64,000 nucleotides of DNA from an uncultured Bacillaceae bacterium (GCA_937925695.1 CALAMD010000130.1:17800-81799); one strand, 5' to 3'; shown: positions 1 to 9,740, counted from the stretch's first letter. A program made the numbers and translations. Notes: generated by a model from the sequence alone, not told the origin.

Positions 1-376
1 TAAGTAGCCACTTGATCGGATTAATGAGTAATAGACGAATGATTTTTTTCATCAGCTCGTATATCCAAAGGATTAACCGAATGAGAAATTCTAGTATTTT
101 TTGATAACTAGGTGCTAATAGTGCTTTATAGATAGAGAAGCCTAATAAACAAGCAAGAAATACATAAAGTCTTAGCTCTCCATAATTGGCTAAATATAAA
201 ATATAAAACAAGATGAATGTTTGCATCAGCCAGAAACAAACTTCTAAACAATATACCAATACTTTACGCTGTTTGAAGATGGGAGAGAATCGTCGAAAGG
301 TCTCTAACGCCATGCCTAAGTATATGCCCGCTAAGACCATATACGTGATCGTCGTAAACTGTTCTTGCAAGGTCAT
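1..376 (-). CDS. yabQ: Spore cortex biosynthesis protein YabQ (C-terminus cut by the window edge)
   Basis: My translation from ATG 376 begins MTLQEQFTTITYMVLAGIY and stays open to base 1, so about 125 N-terminal residues are present and the end is missing. It has several hydrophobic helices (about residues 7-25, 42-63, 68-85 and 95-115), as expected for the polytopic YabQ protein, which is needed for cortex formation and sits in the outer forespore membrane. Its ATG overlaps the yabP stop by four bases (ATGA), so the two are translationally coupled. Family assignment rests on position after yabP and the membrane profile. Confidence 0.88.
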   Translation of the reverse strand, partial: MTLQEQFTTITYMVLAGIYLGMALETFRRFSPIFKQRKVLVYCLEVCFWLMQTFILFYILYLANYGELRLYVFLACLLGFSIYKALLAPSYQKILEFLIRLILWIYELMKKIIRLLLINPIKWLL

Positions 377-672
377 CGAATAAGTTTGCTAAAGAAACCT
401 TTAGCCTTTCCTTGTTGTTGTTCGTCTACATACGATATTTCATAGACTTTGCCTTTTATCGTGACTAGTCCCTCTCCTACATCTAAATTTTTTAGTTGTA
501 AATTTTGACCACGAATGATTAAGTAGCCCATCACTGTTTCAAGTAAAAACTCTTCATTATCAAAACTATCAACTTCTTTTACACCAGTAATTTCAAGGTT
601 TTTCCGATTGTTAATTTTTAAGTAATGATCTTGTTGTCCTGTGGATTGATTGTCTCTATGATAATAATTCAT
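373..672 (-). CDS. yabP: Sporulation protein YabP
   Basis: This 99-residue YabP/YqfC-family protein is a small soluble, beta-rich protein made in the mother cell during sporulation. The core NLEITGVKEVDSFDNEEF and the GQNLQLKNLDVGEG stretch are hallmarks of the family. I start at ATG 672 because a strong AAGGAAGGTGAGG site precedes it. An in-frame GTG at 681 would place its start on top of that site. It follows rqcP closely and overlaps yabQ by ATGA, so the pair is probably co-transcribed. Its exact biochemical role is not known even in Bacillus subtilis. Confidence 0.93.
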   Translation of the reverse strand: MNYYHRDNQSTGQQDHYLKINNRKNLEITGVKEVDSFDNEEFLLETVMGYLIIRGQNLQLKNLDVGEGLVTIKGKVYEISYVDEQQQGKAKGFFSKLIR

Positions 673-724
673 TTCCCTCACCTTCCTTCTAATAAAACTT
701 ATGAAGGAAGGGACAAGGATAGAA

Positions 725-991
725 CTATTCCTCTCTATTTATTTTTTGTTCTTTAATGACTTCATAGAGCTGTTCTGCTTCTTCTTTTCTCACTACTTCT
801 TTTACTTCTTTGACTAAAACAGTAAGTGTCGTTTGACCAAATTGAATCTCTATTTCATCATCCTTGGCAATCGATGTTGCAGCCTTAGCAAGTTGGCCAT
901 TTACTTTGACCCGCCCTTGATCAGCAATCTTTTTTGCTAACGGACGACGCTTAATCAATCTAGATACTTTTAAAAATTTATCTAATCTCAT
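725..991 (-). CDS. rqcP: Ribosome-quality-control S4-domain protein RqcP (YabO, Hsp15-like)
   Basis: This 88-residue S4 RNA-binding protein begins MRLDKFLKVSRLIKRRPLAK, the canonical start of the RqcP/Hsp15 fold, followed by GRVKVNGQLAKAA. RqcP binds stalled 50S subunits with peptidyl-tRNA and helps RqcH add C-terminal alanine tails. ATG 991 has an excellent GGGGAGGAACGAAA leader, and its ATG overlaps the mazG stop as ATGA. A longer reading frame to 1024 would run into mazG and has no better start. The charged tail (EEAEQLYEVIKEQK) is typical of Bacillaceae members. Confidence 0.94.
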   Translation of the reverse strand: MRLDKFLKVSRLIKRRPLAKKIADQGRVKVNGQLAKAATSIAKDDEIEIQFGQTTLTVLVKEVKEVVRKEEAEQLYEVIKEQKINREE

Positions 992-2451
992 TTTCGTTCC
1001 TCCCCTTTTTTCGCCTCTTCCCAATAAAAATCCATTTCCTCTAGTGATGTTTCTGCTAATTTCTTTCCCCTTGCTGCTAACTTCTTTTCAATATAGTTAA
1101 ATCGGGTAACAAACTTTTGATTGCTGCGATGCAAAGCAATTTCTGGGTTTATGTTAAGACGTCTAGCAAGGTTAACGAGAGCAAAGAAATAGTCTCCTAG
1201 TTCTTCCTCTACCTTATGAGGTTGTTCTTCCTTTATCGCTTCCTTTAATTCTACCATCTCTTCTGAAATTTTATCCCAGATGTCATCTACTTGTTCCCAA
1301 TCAAATCCAACTGTCGATGCTTTCTTTTGTAGTTGGTAAGCCTTTAATAGAGCTGGAAAACTATTTGGAATTTGCGCTAACAAGGACGTTTTTGTCTCTT
1401 GATGGCCCTTTTCTTGCAGTTTTATCTGATGCCAATACTCTTTAATTTCTTCGATCGACTGAAAAGTTGCTTCACCAAACACATGGGGATGCCTAGTTAT
1501 CATCTTCTCAACAATCCCTTTGATCACATCTTCTATTGTGAAATATCCCGCATCTTCACCGATTTGACTATGTAATAACACTTGTAATAGGACATCGCCT
1601 AACTCTTCAATGATCTGCTCATCATCTTGCGAATCTATGGCATCAATTAATTCATATACTTCCTCTACTGCATATTCCCTTAATGATTCATGAGTCTGGG
1701 CTCGGTCCCATTCACAACCATTCGGCCCCCTTAATATGGCAATGACTTCCCGTAACCGATTAAAGGTGTGATTAAGCAAATGCTTAGGGACGGGCGGTAC
1801 ATATACAGATGTTAAGTTACTAACTTGTATGGAACGATCTAGTTCAACTAACGGAATTGTTTGTATTTGCTCATGTTGACTACCGACAGCATCTAAAACC
1901 GTCACTTGATAATCAGCTGGTAAATCTTCTAATAGGGTGAGTTTTAGATTGGAAGCAATGAATTGATCATAAACTTGACAAAAGACAAGATGTTGCTCAT
2001 AGTTGAGCTCATGTCGATTAAAGGAAGTAGCATCAATCAACTGAAAACCATCAATTGGATCAATCGTTAATGCTGTAAATAGATCATCTAAATAACTACT
2101 ACCACCACTCACGCGTACCGGAATATCTTGTTGGTTTAATAATCGCTGCACAGTTTCTTCTGCTAGCATGGGATGACCTGGAACAGCGTAAATGATGGAT
2201 TGGTGCTTTGCTTTGTGCAATAACTCTTGCACAATTCGTTCATACACATCCGAAAAATTATTTTCCTGCTCATAAATATGGTCAAATGATAGAAAGGAAA
2301 CTCCTTCATCCGCTAATGTTTCTATCACCGGATGATCCTTTGTTCTCACGTAAATAGGTGATTGGGCCTTAAGCACCTTCCGATAAATACCTAAGGGTAG
2401 CTGATTGATATCGCCGCCACCTAGGCCGATAACTTCAATATAATTGTTCAA
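988..2451 (-). CDS. mazG: Tetrapyrrole-methylase-like / MazG nucleotide pyrophosphohydrolase fusion (YabN)
   Basis: This 487-residue protein has two parts. Residues 1 to about 220 form an SAM-dependent tetrapyrrole methylase-like domain (VIGLGGGDINQLPLGIYR near the N-terminus and YAVPGHPMLAEETVQ in the middle). The rest is a tandem MazG NTP pyrophosphohydrolase, with the metal-binding EEVYELIDAID and ELGDVLLQVLLH and a second EELGDYFFALVN copy. MazG proteins hydrolyse NTPs to NMP and pyrophosphate as house-cleaning enzymes. The role of the methylase part is unknown. The length matches Bacillus YabN. It sits between yabM (2-bp gap) and rqcP (ATGA overlap) in one operon. Confidence 0.95.
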   Translation of the reverse strand: MNNYIEVIGLGGGDINQLPLGIYRKVLKAQSPIYVRTKDHPVIETLADEGVSFLSFDHIYEQENNFSDVYERIVQELLHKAKHQSIIYAVPGHPMLAEETVQRLLNQQDIPVRVSGGSSYLDDLFTALTIDPIDGFQLIDATSFNRHELNYEQHLVFCQVYDQFIASNLKLTLLEDLPADYQVTVLDAVGSQHEQIQTIPLVELDRSIQVSNLTSVYVPPVPKHLLNHTFNRLREVIAILRGPNGCEWDRAQTHESLREYAVEEVYELIDAIDSQDDEQIIEELGDVLLQVLLHSQIGEDAGYFTIEDVIKGIVEKMITRHPHVFGEATFQSIEEIKEYWHQIKLQEKGHQETKTSLLAQIPNSFPALLKAYQLQKKASTVGFDWEQVDDIWDKISEEMVELKEAIKEEQPHKVEEELGDYFFALVNLARRLNINPEIALHRSNQKFVTRFNYIEKKLAARGKKLAETSLEEMDFYWEEAKKGEERK

Positions 2452-2453
2452 AA

Positions 2454-4040
2454 CTAATCCCTTCCTTTATAGATCCGCATGAGAAATGATGAAAACGGTA
2501 AGTTCGCTAACTCCTGTTCAGAAAAAACACCGCCTTTTACTAATAAAACAATATAAAGCAATGCACCTGAAATAGCGACATATATAACATAAATGAGTAA
2601 AACAGTACGGGAATTGATCAGGTCATATGGCAATAATTGAGCTATCAACTGTAAATAAAGAACTAAACCAACCAAAGCTACTAAAAAACCTTTCCAGTGA
2701 ACAAGTCGGTATATTCGTAAATTGGGTAAGATCTTTTTAAGTTTAACAAGAAGCGAAATAACGAGTATCGCCATACTAAATACAGTTGCCATGGCGCTTC
2801 CTGTGATTCCCCATAACGGGACAAATAGGTGATTCATAAGCCATTTAATGGCAAAAGCTAGTAAAATCATACTTCCTGTATAGCGAAAGTAGCCTAATCC
2901 TTGCAGGATCGATGCCATTGTAATCGTGAGTGAACTTAATAAGATCGTAACCGACAAAATCTGCAAACTTGATGTCCCTTGCAAATCTTGAAAAAGCAAC
3001 AAATTTGTTTCCGGAAAAATAGCAATCAAACCAATAGTCGCAGCCATGGATAAATAAATACAAACAGCCAAACCTCTTTTTATCGAACCGTGTAGTTGTT
3101 CTGGTTCTTGCTGTAATTTCTGCTTTGAGATTTCAGGTATAAATGCTAACCCAAACGATGAACCAACTACAGTACCCACTTGAATCAATGGTTGTCCCCG
3201 ATCAAATACTCCTTTAGCCTTCATTGCTTCAATGGGTGAAAACCCATGGGACAACAAACTAGGAACAAGGGTTAATACATCTGCAAATTGAATAACAAGT
3301 AACACCATGTGATTTAATGAAGCAAATACACCGTATAAAAGGATCTTTCGTAAATAATCAACCCAAGGGATCGAAATGGAAAATTCGTCTCTCACCATAA
3401 ATAAAGAGCGTGAACAAAGGATAAGTACAACAATAGACCCAACCATTCCTAATATAGAAGCGATTACTCCTGCTTGCCCAATTTGATATACATCGATCAA
3501 TCCAATATGACAATAATAGGCTGCTAATACAATAACAAAGACCCGAATCACTTGTTCACTTAATTGTGAAAGAGCGAATGGTCTCATCTGGAAAATCCCC
3601 TGAAAAACACCTCTTAACATACTTGTAAATGGAATAAATAAAAAGGCGAAAGCAGCCAATTGATAGATCGACATTAATTGACTATCCCCAATGATTAGAG
3701 ATAGGGGACGAGCACCAAAATATAGAGCGATGAAACACAATCCGTTGATGACTAACAAGATAAGTCCAATTGGCCCATAAAAACTCTTCCACGATAACCT
3801 TTTTCCTTGACGCTGAAAATCAGCTGTTAATTTAGCAACAGCTGAAGGAAAACCATATAAAGAGACAATCATCATCATGCCTAATAATGGGTATACTTGC
3901 TGATAAACATAATAGCCATGGTCACCGGTTAAATTTTGTAAAGGGATCCGGTACCCTGCACTTAAAATTTTGCTAATTAGCCCTGCTATTGTCAATAATA
4001 GGGCACCTTTAACAACATTTTTGGTTTCATAAGACTTCAT
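2454..4040 (-). CDS. yabM: MOP-superfamily lipid/polysaccharide flippase (SpoVB/YabM family)
   Basis: This 528-residue integral membrane protein has about 14 hydrophobic segments and opens with KGALLLTIAGLISKILSAGYRIP, the typical entry helix of SpoVB/MurJ-like exporters. The family flips undecaprenyl-linked intermediates across the membrane. This gene occupies the YabM position, and its exact substrate is not established. It is the first gene of the yabM-mazG-rqcP-yabP-yabQ run. A terminator hairpin at 4117-4144 separates it from spoVT. Confidence 0.9.
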   Translation of the reverse strand: MKSYETKNVVKGALLLTIAGLISKILSAGYRIPLQNLTGDHGYYVYQQVYPLLGMMMIVSLYGFPSAVAKLTADFQRQGKRLSWKSFYGPIGLILLVINGLCFIALYFGARPLSLIIGDSQLMSIYQLAAFAFLFIPFTSMLRGVFQGIFQMRPFALSQLSEQVIRVFVIVLAAYYCHIGLIDVYQIGQAGVIASILGMVGSIVVLILCSRSLFMVRDEFSISIPWVDYLRKILLYGVFASLNHMVLLVIQFADVLTLVPSLLSHGFSPIEAMKAKGVFDRGQPLIQVGTVVGSSFGLAFIPEISKQKLQQEPEQLHGSIKRGLAVCIYLSMAATIGLIAIFPETNLLLFQDLQGTSSLQILSVTILLSSLTITMASILQGLGYFRYTGSMILLAFAIKWLMNHLFVPLWGITGSAMATVFSMAILVISLLVKLKKILPNLRIYRLVHWKGFLVALVGLVLYLQLIAQLLPYDLINSRTVLLIYVIYVAISGALLYIVLLVKGGVFSEQELANLPFSSFLMRIYKGRD

Positions 4041-4116
4041 GAAAAGCCCTCTTTATAATTGAAATGATACACCCAATTATAGCATAGTTTCGGGGTTCAT
4101 TAATTTAGATGAAAAA

Positions 4117-4144
4117 AGCAGAACTGTCTAAACAGCTCTGCCTT
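4117..4144 (-). terminator. Intrinsic terminator of spoVT
   Basis: Read on the minus strand, AAGGCAGAGCTGT pairs with ACAGTTCTGC around a TTAG loop and is followed by a run of T. It lies 12 bp after the spoVT stop codon. Confidence 0.85.
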
Positions 4145-4155
4145 ATTTAAGTTAG

Positions 4156-4692
4156 TTATTCCATTTGTTTCGCTAAAAAATTAGCTGCTGTCTCGATTAC
4201 TTTTAACTCTACTTCACTTAGCTTTTCACCATCTTTGTCAAAAATCATTACACATCCAATAGGATCACCGTTTGCAATAATTGGGCTAATACAATAGGAG
4301 TCAATTTGTTCTTCTTCACCTTTGATTATTTCAAGAGTACCCGATTCAGTCTCAAAGATGGTCGTTCGATCTGCAATGATTTCTTCTATTGAAGATCCGA
4401 CACTTTTACTTAAATAGCTTTTTTTAGACACACCTGCTACAGCAATGATTTCGTCTCGGTCGCTAATGAGAATTGGGCGATGTAGGGAATCATATAACGC
4501 TTCTGCATATTCCTCAGCAAAATGGCCCAATTCACTTATCGGAGAATATTTTTTTAATATAACTTCCCCTTCACGGTCAACAAAGATCTCCAAAGGATCT
4601 CCTTCACGGATACGTAAAGTTCTTCTAATTTCTTTTGGGATAACAACTCTGCCTAAATCATCGATTCTACGTACTATTCCAGTTGCCTTCAT
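4156..4692 (-). CDS. spoVT: Stage V sporulation transcription factor SpoVT
   Basis: This 178-residue protein has the usual SpoVT length. Residues 1-50 form an AbrB-type swapped-hairpin DNA-binding domain (MKATGIVRRIDDLGRVVIPK, then RTLRIREGDPLEIFVD). Residues 56-178 form a GAF-like domain that ends VIETAANFLAKQ. SpoVT modulates sigma-G-dependent genes in the forespore. ATG 4692 is preceded by GTGAGG. Upstream there is a loose sigma-G-like pair (GTATA, then TAATTTA about 19 bp on), which I do not call as a promoter. It is flanked by mfd upstream and its own terminator downstream. Confidence 0.96.
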   Translation of the reverse strand: MKATGIVRRIDDLGRVVIPKEIRRTLRIREGDPLEIFVDREGEVILKKYSPISELGHFAEEYAEALYDSLHRPILISDRDEIIAVAGVSKKSYLSKSVGSSIEEIIADRTTIFETESGTLEIIKGEEEQIDSYCISPIIANGDPIGCVMIFDKDGEKLSEVELKVIETAANFLAKQME

Positions 4693-4863
4693 GTTTATCT
4701 ATGGCCTCACTTTCTTATCTTTTATTTCTTTGTTTCTTCTTAAATTACAATTTCATCCGCTAATTTTATACCCTTTTTTTTCCATAGTTAATCTTTTTTA
4801 AGTACCATAATATGTCTTTAGTATCCTTCAACTCAACAGAACTATACATAATAACCTTATTTT

Positions 4864-7800
4864 TTATTCACTTCGATTGACATCTTTTAAGCTTTTGATA
4901 AATTTACTGACCATTTCATAACGGAGATGTTTTGTATCTTTGCTCCATTGATAAGCAATTTTTAATTTATTTCCTGCTGTTCCTAATTGAATATTCCTTC
5001 CAAACGAATGGGCTAATTCAAATAATTTTGCCCCATCAATTTGTTGGCTCCGATTTTCTTCAATGAGGATTTCTATTTTACGATTTGTTTCATATACAGA
5101 CTCAACCCGCTCTTTGACAGCATACATTTTAATTCTGGCAACATAAAAGAGGTTCGCTACTTCCTCTGGATAATCGCCAAAACGGTCGATTAATTCATCT
5201 TGTAATGCTTCAATATCCTCTTCAGATTCAATTGCTTGAAACTGTTTATACATGTCAATTTTTTGTTTTTCATCACTTATATATGTTTCCGGAATATAGG
5301 CATCAATATCCAAGGTTAATTCTGGTTCAAATGGCTTAATTTCTTCAATGTTTTTACCTGCCTTACGCGCTTCGATAGCTTCTTTTAACATTTGTGAGTA
5401 CATATCAAATCCAACTGAATCAATAAATCCATGTTGTTCAGCACCTAACAAATTTCCTGCCCCACGAATCGATAAATCCCGCATCGCTATTTTAAATCCT
5501 GAGCCAAGTTCAGTAAATTCCTTAATCGCTTGTAATCTTTTTTCGGCGACTTCACTAAGCACTTTATCTCGTTGATACGTAAAATGAGCATAAGCTACCC
5601 GGTTTGAACGTCCAACCCTGCCTCTCAACTGATACAGTTGACTCAGTCCCATCCGATCCGCATCATATACGATTAATGTATTAACGTTTGGTATATCGAC
5701 ACCTGTTTCAATGATCGTTGTACTGACTAATACATCATATTCGCCTTCCAGAAAGGCAAACATAATATTTTCTAGTTCATTTTCATTCATTTGTCCATGG
5801 GCAATCGCTATTCTAGCATCTTGGACTAACATGCCTAGATCCCTAGCGATTTTGTCAATGTTTTCTACCCGATTATATAAGAAGAATACTTGACCACCCC
5901 GGGCCATTTCCCGCTCAATGGCTTCCCGGATAAAAATCGGATTATATTCCAATACATAGGTTTGAATTGGAAAGCGGTTCTCTGGCGGTGTCTCGATAAC
6001 GGATAAATCCCTAACTCCGAGCAACGACATGTGCAAGGTCCGAGGAATCGGTGTTGCTGTTAAAGTAAGTACATCTACGTTTGTCTTTACTTGTTTGATC
6101 CGTTCTTTATGTTTAACGCCAAATCGCTGCTCTTCATCAACAATAAGCAGGCCAAGATCATGAAATTTGACATCCTTCGACAGTAGTCTGTGGGTACCGA
6201 TAATAATATCCACTTTTCCTTTTTTTAAATTAGCCAATGTCTCCTTTTGCTGTTTGGCAGTCCTAAACCTACTGAGTAAATCAATCGTAACCGGAAAACC
6301 TTGAAAACGTTCTTGTAACGTTTGATAATGTTGCTGGGCCAAGATAGTTGTCGGGACAAGAAAAGCTACTTGCTTACCATCATTAACTGCTTTAAAAGCA
6401 GCCCGAATAGCCACTTCAGTTTTTCCATATCCTACATCGCCACATAATAATCGATCCATTGGACGCTCTTTTTCCATATCCCTTTTAATTTCTTCAATAC
6501 AAGTTAATTGATCCTCTGTTTCTTGATAAGGAAAAGTTGCTTCAAATTCCTTTTGTAATTCTGTATCAGGTGAAAAAGCAAACCCTTTTCTCGATTCCCT
6601 TTCAGCATATAATTTAATGAGATCATCAGCGATATCTTCAACTGAAGATTTGACGCGATTTTTAACTTTGGTCCACTCTGTTCCACCTAATTTATAAATA
6701 CGTGGTTCTTTTCCTTCTGAGCCGACAAACTTTTGAACAAGATCAATTTGATCGATTGGGACATAAAGTTTATCGTCCCCTAAATACTTAATTAATAAAT
6801 AATCTTTATGAATATCATTAACTTTAATCGTTTCGATACCCATATATTTTCCAATACCATGGCTGGCATGAACAACATAGTCTCCTACCTTTAGCTCTTG
6901 GTAATTTTTAATTCGCTCAGCATTGGAAATTTTCTGCCTTCTTCGCACTTTTTTCGTTCTCTTCTTGAATAACTCACTTTCAGTAATCAGCGCTACTTTA
7001 TGTAATGGTAATTCTATACCACTATGAACATGACCGATCGTGATACTTAATTCTGAAGTGGGTAAAATCAAATCTTCTTTTATGGAAGCTTGAATATCGT
7101 AATCCATTAAAATAGATTGAATTTTTTGGGCTCGTTCCATATTGGGCGCAAGAATAACAACAGAGAATTTTGCTTTTTCCCAGCGTTGCAACTCATTTTT
7201 AAACAAATGCATTTGACCGTGGAATTCCTGCATATCACGGGATGAAATGTTAACAATATTTTCTGGTTTCGTGTTCGGTATATGCCTTAGAAAAACAGAC
7301 ATATACAGTCGTTGCTGTTTCATTTTATCCCTGACAGCATGCCAATCGAACGAAAATTGACTTCCTTGGACGATTTGATTGGCCTCCAATAAACTAGCAT
7401 GCCATTCTGCTTCTTCATTATCCAAGCTTGTGGCAGTTTCTTGTATTCTACTCATTTCATCTAAAATAATTAAACCATTCGCCGGCAAATAATCTAATAA
7501 ACTAGTAGGTTCATCGTAGAAAAAACCAATATATTTATACATTTCATCAAACCGATTGAAATTCCGTAAACGGTCGATGTCCTGATCAATCAATTCAACA
7601 AGGATTTCTTTTTGCTCAGGTGATCGCATCTTTTTGAGTGTCTGACTAAGCGCTTCTGCTAATCGTTCTGAACCGGCGATCATATCCTCTTTTGTTAATA
7701 ATATTTCTGTAGCAGGAAGGATTGAAATCTGATCGATTTTTTTAATTGATCGTTGGGTCTCCGCATCAAAAAATCGAATTGAATCTACCACTTCATCAAA

Positions 7801-8391
7801 CAATTCGATGCGAACTGGATGCTCTTCCGTGATGGGGTAAATATCAATAATCCCCCCTCGTCGACTAAATTCCCCTGGTGTCGTAACCATAGGTGTCCGT
7901 TCGTAACCCATCTCAACTAGCGAGGACAAATATGCTTCAACATTAATTTCCTCATCAAAAACAAAGGATAACTGATATTTTCCCCAATAATCTTTCGGTG
8001 GCAATATCCTTTTCAAGGAAGCAACTGGCGCAATAAAAATACCTGCTTTTCTGTTAGCCCATTTCGTTAATGACTCTATTCGCTCGCTTTTTAACTCTGG
8101 GCTTGCAATTGCTAAGTCTGTCGCAATTAGCTCATTCACTGGATATAAAAAGATCTCATCCTCGTCAATAAATTCTGACAAATCGTCATAAAGTTGCTGG
8201 GCTTGAGTTAACTGATGAGTAACTAATAATATAGGTCTTTGTACTGATTGATAAAGCGTAGCGACTAATAAGCTTCTTGCTGAACCAGATAAGCCAGCAA
8301 CGAGCTGCTCATTTAAACCACTATTAATACCTTCAATAATTGTTTGGATGTCCTTTTGTGATTGTATAAAAGAATGGATTCCTTTCATCAT
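4864..8391 (-). CDS. mfd: Transcription-repair coupling factor Mfd
   Basis: This 1175-residue SF2 DNA translocase dislodges RNA polymerase stalled at lesions and recruits UvrA. The N-terminal third is UvrB-like without helicase function. The RNA-polymerase-interacting domain begins near KVGDYVVHASHGIGKY. The motor carries Walker A GDVGYGKTEVA, the DEEQ box (LLIVDEEQRFG), TATPIPRTL and QLRGRVGRS. The C-terminal domain covers roughly the last 170 residues. Two adjacent ATG codons (8391 and 8388) follow a GGGGG site, and either may be used. In Bacillus, fin, mfd and spoVT lie in this same order. Confidence 0.98.
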   Translation of the reverse strand: MMKGIHSFIQSQKDIQTIIEGINSGLNEQLVAGLSGSARSLLVATLYQSVQRPILLVTHQLTQAQQLYDDLSEFIDEDEIFLYPVNELIATDLAIASPELKSERIESLTKWANRKAGIFIAPVASLKRILPPKDYWGKYQLSFVFDEEINVEAYLSSLVEMGYERTPMVTTPGEFSRRGGIIDIYPITEEHPVRIELFDEVVDSIRFFDAETQRSIKKIDQISILPATEILLTKEDMIAGSERLAEALSQTLKKMRSPEQKEILVELIDQDIDRLRNFNRFDEMYKYIGFFYDEPTSLLDYLPANGLIILDEMSRIQETATSLDNEEAEWHASLLEANQIVQGSQFSFDWHAVRDKMKQQRLYMSVFLRHIPNTKPENIVNISSRDMQEFHGQMHLFKNELQRWEKAKFSVVILAPNMERAQKIQSILMDYDIQASIKEDLILPTSELSITIGHVHSGIELPLHKVALITESELFKKRTKKVRRRQKISNAERIKNYQELKVGDYVVHASHGIGKYMGIETIKVNDIHKDYLLIKYLGDDKLYVPIDQIDLVQKFVGSEGKEPRIYKLGGTEWTKVKNRVKSSVEDIADDLIKLYAERESRKGFAFSPDTELQKEFEATFPYQETEDQLTCIEEIKRDMEKERPMDRLLCGDVGYGKTEVAIRAAFKAVNDGKQVAFLVPTTILAQQHYQTLQERFQGFPVTIDLLSRFRTAKQQKETLANLKKGKVDIIIGTHRLLSKDVKFHDLGLLIVDEEQRFGVKHKERIKQVKTNVDVLTLTATPIPRTLHMSLLGVRDLSVIETPPENRFPIQTYVLEYNPIFIREAIEREMARGGQVFFLYNRVENIDKIARDLGMLVQDARIAIAHGQMNENELENIMFAFLEGEYDVLVSTTIIETGVDIPNVNTLIVYDADRMGLSQLYQLRGRVGRSNRVAYAHFTYQRDKVLSEVAEKRLQAIKEFTELGSGFKIAMRDLSIRGAGNLLGAEQHGFIDSVGFDMYSQMLKEAIEARKAGKNIEEIKPFEPELTLDIDAYIPETYISDEKQKIDMYKQFQAIESEEDIEALQDELIDRFGDYPEEVANLFYVARIKMYAVKERVESVYETNRKIEILIEENRSQQIDGAKLFELAHSFGRNIQLGTAGNKLKIAYQWSKDTKHLRYEMVSKFIKSLKDVNRSE

Positions 8392-8731
8392 TAAACCCCC
8401 GTCATGAATTGAAGCGAGCGTGCGTCAAGATAAAACGATATAAGTCAGAAACAGTATGATTCCCATTGAATATTAAATTGTTTTATAGTTTGTAATGGAA
8501 AGCATAAAACTAAAAAATATACTCTCATATATTTTCGAAAATGTAATTCTATCTTAGTTCCTTGTCCCATCAGTCAGTTAAATATCGTCACATCCCATGG
8601 CAATGCCTTCGAAGAGTACATGCTGGGCTAAAGACCACGACCTATACCTCGGAAGCTAAAACCGTGACGATGGATAGCATAGTTCCCACAACGAAAACAA
8701 CCAATGACAATAAGAAAATGTATTCACAAGC
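8392..8731. other. Intergenic stretch between fin and mfd, no supported gene
   Basis: About 340 bp separate the mfd start from the fin terminator. The base composition is less AT-skewed than other gaps here. On the plus strand a 63-codon frame exists but lacks a ribosome site and family features. On the minus strand there is a stop-bounded hydrophobic stretch (FLLSLVVFVVGTMLSIVTVL) without a plausible start. It may hold a decayed small gene or the mfd promoter, and nothing is firm. Confidence 0.4.
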
Positions 8732-8760
8732 GCAAAAACGCCTTGGTTGTTAACCAAAGC
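8732..8760 (-). terminator. Intrinsic terminator of fin
   Basis: On the minus strand GCTTTGGTT pairs with AACCAAGGC (9 bp, one G-U pair) around an AAC loop and is followed by GTTTTTG. It starts 14 bp after the fin stop codon. Confidence 0.75.
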
Positions 8761-8773
8761 TATACTTGTATAA

Positions 8774-9007
8774 TTATTGAATAAAAGAATCTAACTCATG
8801 GTAGTGTGGATTTTGTTTTAACATTTCTTCACAGCTTTCACAAATAATTTGAATGTGAAGATCCCCATTACGTTTGTGTTGAATCATTTCTTGCTTGTCT
8901 TCGTTTGAGAGCTCTTCTAATCCTAACTGTTTCAGCGTAAATTGTTCTGGGTGGTGTAATGTAGCCATGACATGTTTGCAATGTCTACATTTATAGACAA
9001 TTGCCAT
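8774..9007 (-). CDS. fin: Anti-sigma-F factor Fin (YabK)
   Basis: This 77-residue zinc-ribbon-like protein starts MAIVYKCRHCKHVMATL, with two CxxC pairs (CRHC near residue 7 and CESC near 60). Fin is made in the forespore and binds sigma-F, helping the switch to sigma-G. ATG 9007 has a near-perfect AGGAGGTAAACAT leader. The open frame extends further upstream, but that part is untranslated leader. A forespore-type promoter candidate lies at 9041-9069. Genes either side are pth and mfd, as in Bacillus subtilis. Confidence 0.93.
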   Translation of the reverse strand: MAIVYKCRHCKHVMATLHHPEQFTLKQLGLEELSNEDKQEMIQHKRNGDLHIQIICESCEEMLKQNPHYHELDSFIQ

Positions 9008-9040
9008 ATGTTTACCTCCTCGAATAACCTTAAGTACATT

Positions 9041-9069
9041 AAGTTTATCCGAATAGAGGTTTTTTATAC
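9041..9069 (-). promoter_or_regulatory. Candidate sigma-F promoter of fin
   Basis: On the minus strand GTATA (9069-9065) is followed after 14 bp by GGATAAACTT (9050-9041). The usual sigma-F pattern is GYWTA, about 15 bp, GGNRANANTW. The match is nine of ten in the second box. Fin is known to be forespore-expressed, which fits. Confidence 0.55.
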
Positions 9070-9176
9070 GAAAACACACTACCTTTTAGTATACATGATC
9101 GAGAACAACTCATGTTGAGTAATGACCAGTTGCTATGTTATATGATGATCGATCTAGATTATGACTATTTTATCCA

Positions 9177-9740
9177 TTACTGATTGAATTCATTCATGAC
9201 CTCGTCAAAATTTGCTGAATTGATCCATGCTTCACAAGCATCTGCAGCTAGCTGAATACTCAAGTTAACATCCTCTGTTTCAGATTTTGCAAATGGCGAC
9301 AAGACATAATCAACCACTGGTATTTGTCCAGCAGGCCTGCCAACACCTATTCTCAGCCGTTTAAAATCCTTAGTTTGTAACTCATCAATCACAGACCTTA
9401 CACCATTATGGCCACCATGGCCACCTTTTTTTCTTAATCTAATTCTACCCGTCGGTAAATCTAAATCATCGTAAATTACTAATAACTGTTCATTAGGAAT
9501 TTGATAATAATCCATTAATGCATTAACCGATTTTCCAGAAAGATTCATAAAGGTCTGTGGTTGTAATAGAATGACTTTTTCGCCTTGATAATGTTCTAAA
9601 GCAAATTTACCATTAAATTTCGTTTGATTTAATGACCATTTATGGCGCGATAATAATTCATCGATAACCATAAAGCCAATATTATGACGTGTTTTTTTAT
9701 AGCGTCTTCCCGGATTCCCCAAACCTACAATACATTTCAT
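9177..9740 (-). CDS. pth: Peptidyl-tRNA hydrolase
   Basis: This 187-residue enzyme frees tRNA from prematurely released peptidyl-tRNA. It begins MKCIVGLGNPGRRYKKTRHN, which contains the catalytic His in the TRHNIGF motif, and has the family strings QPQTFMNLSGKSV and YDDLDLPTGRIRLR with GGHGGHNGVRS. In Bacillus the gene is called spoVC because a mutant blocks sporulation. It follows rplY, separated by a strong hairpin at 9829-9867. Confidence 0.97.
   Translation of the reverse strand: MKCIVGLGNPGRRYKKTRHNIGFMVIDELLSRHKWSLNQTKFNGKFALEHYQGEKVILLQPQTFMNLSGKSVNALMDYYQIPNEQLLVIYDDLDLPTGRIRLRKKGGHGGHNGVRSVIDELQTKDFKRLRIGVGRPAGQIPVVDYVLSPFAKSETEDVNLSIQLAADACEAWINSANFDEVMNEFNQ

Noticed and set aside
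4693..4790. Sigma-G promoter of spoVT
   Set aside because: A GTATA element is present but the second box (TAATTTA) is poor and the spacing is off, so I left it out.
8562..8753. 63-codon plus-strand frame between fin and mfd
   Set aside because: No ribosome site, no family features, and it runs through the fin terminator.
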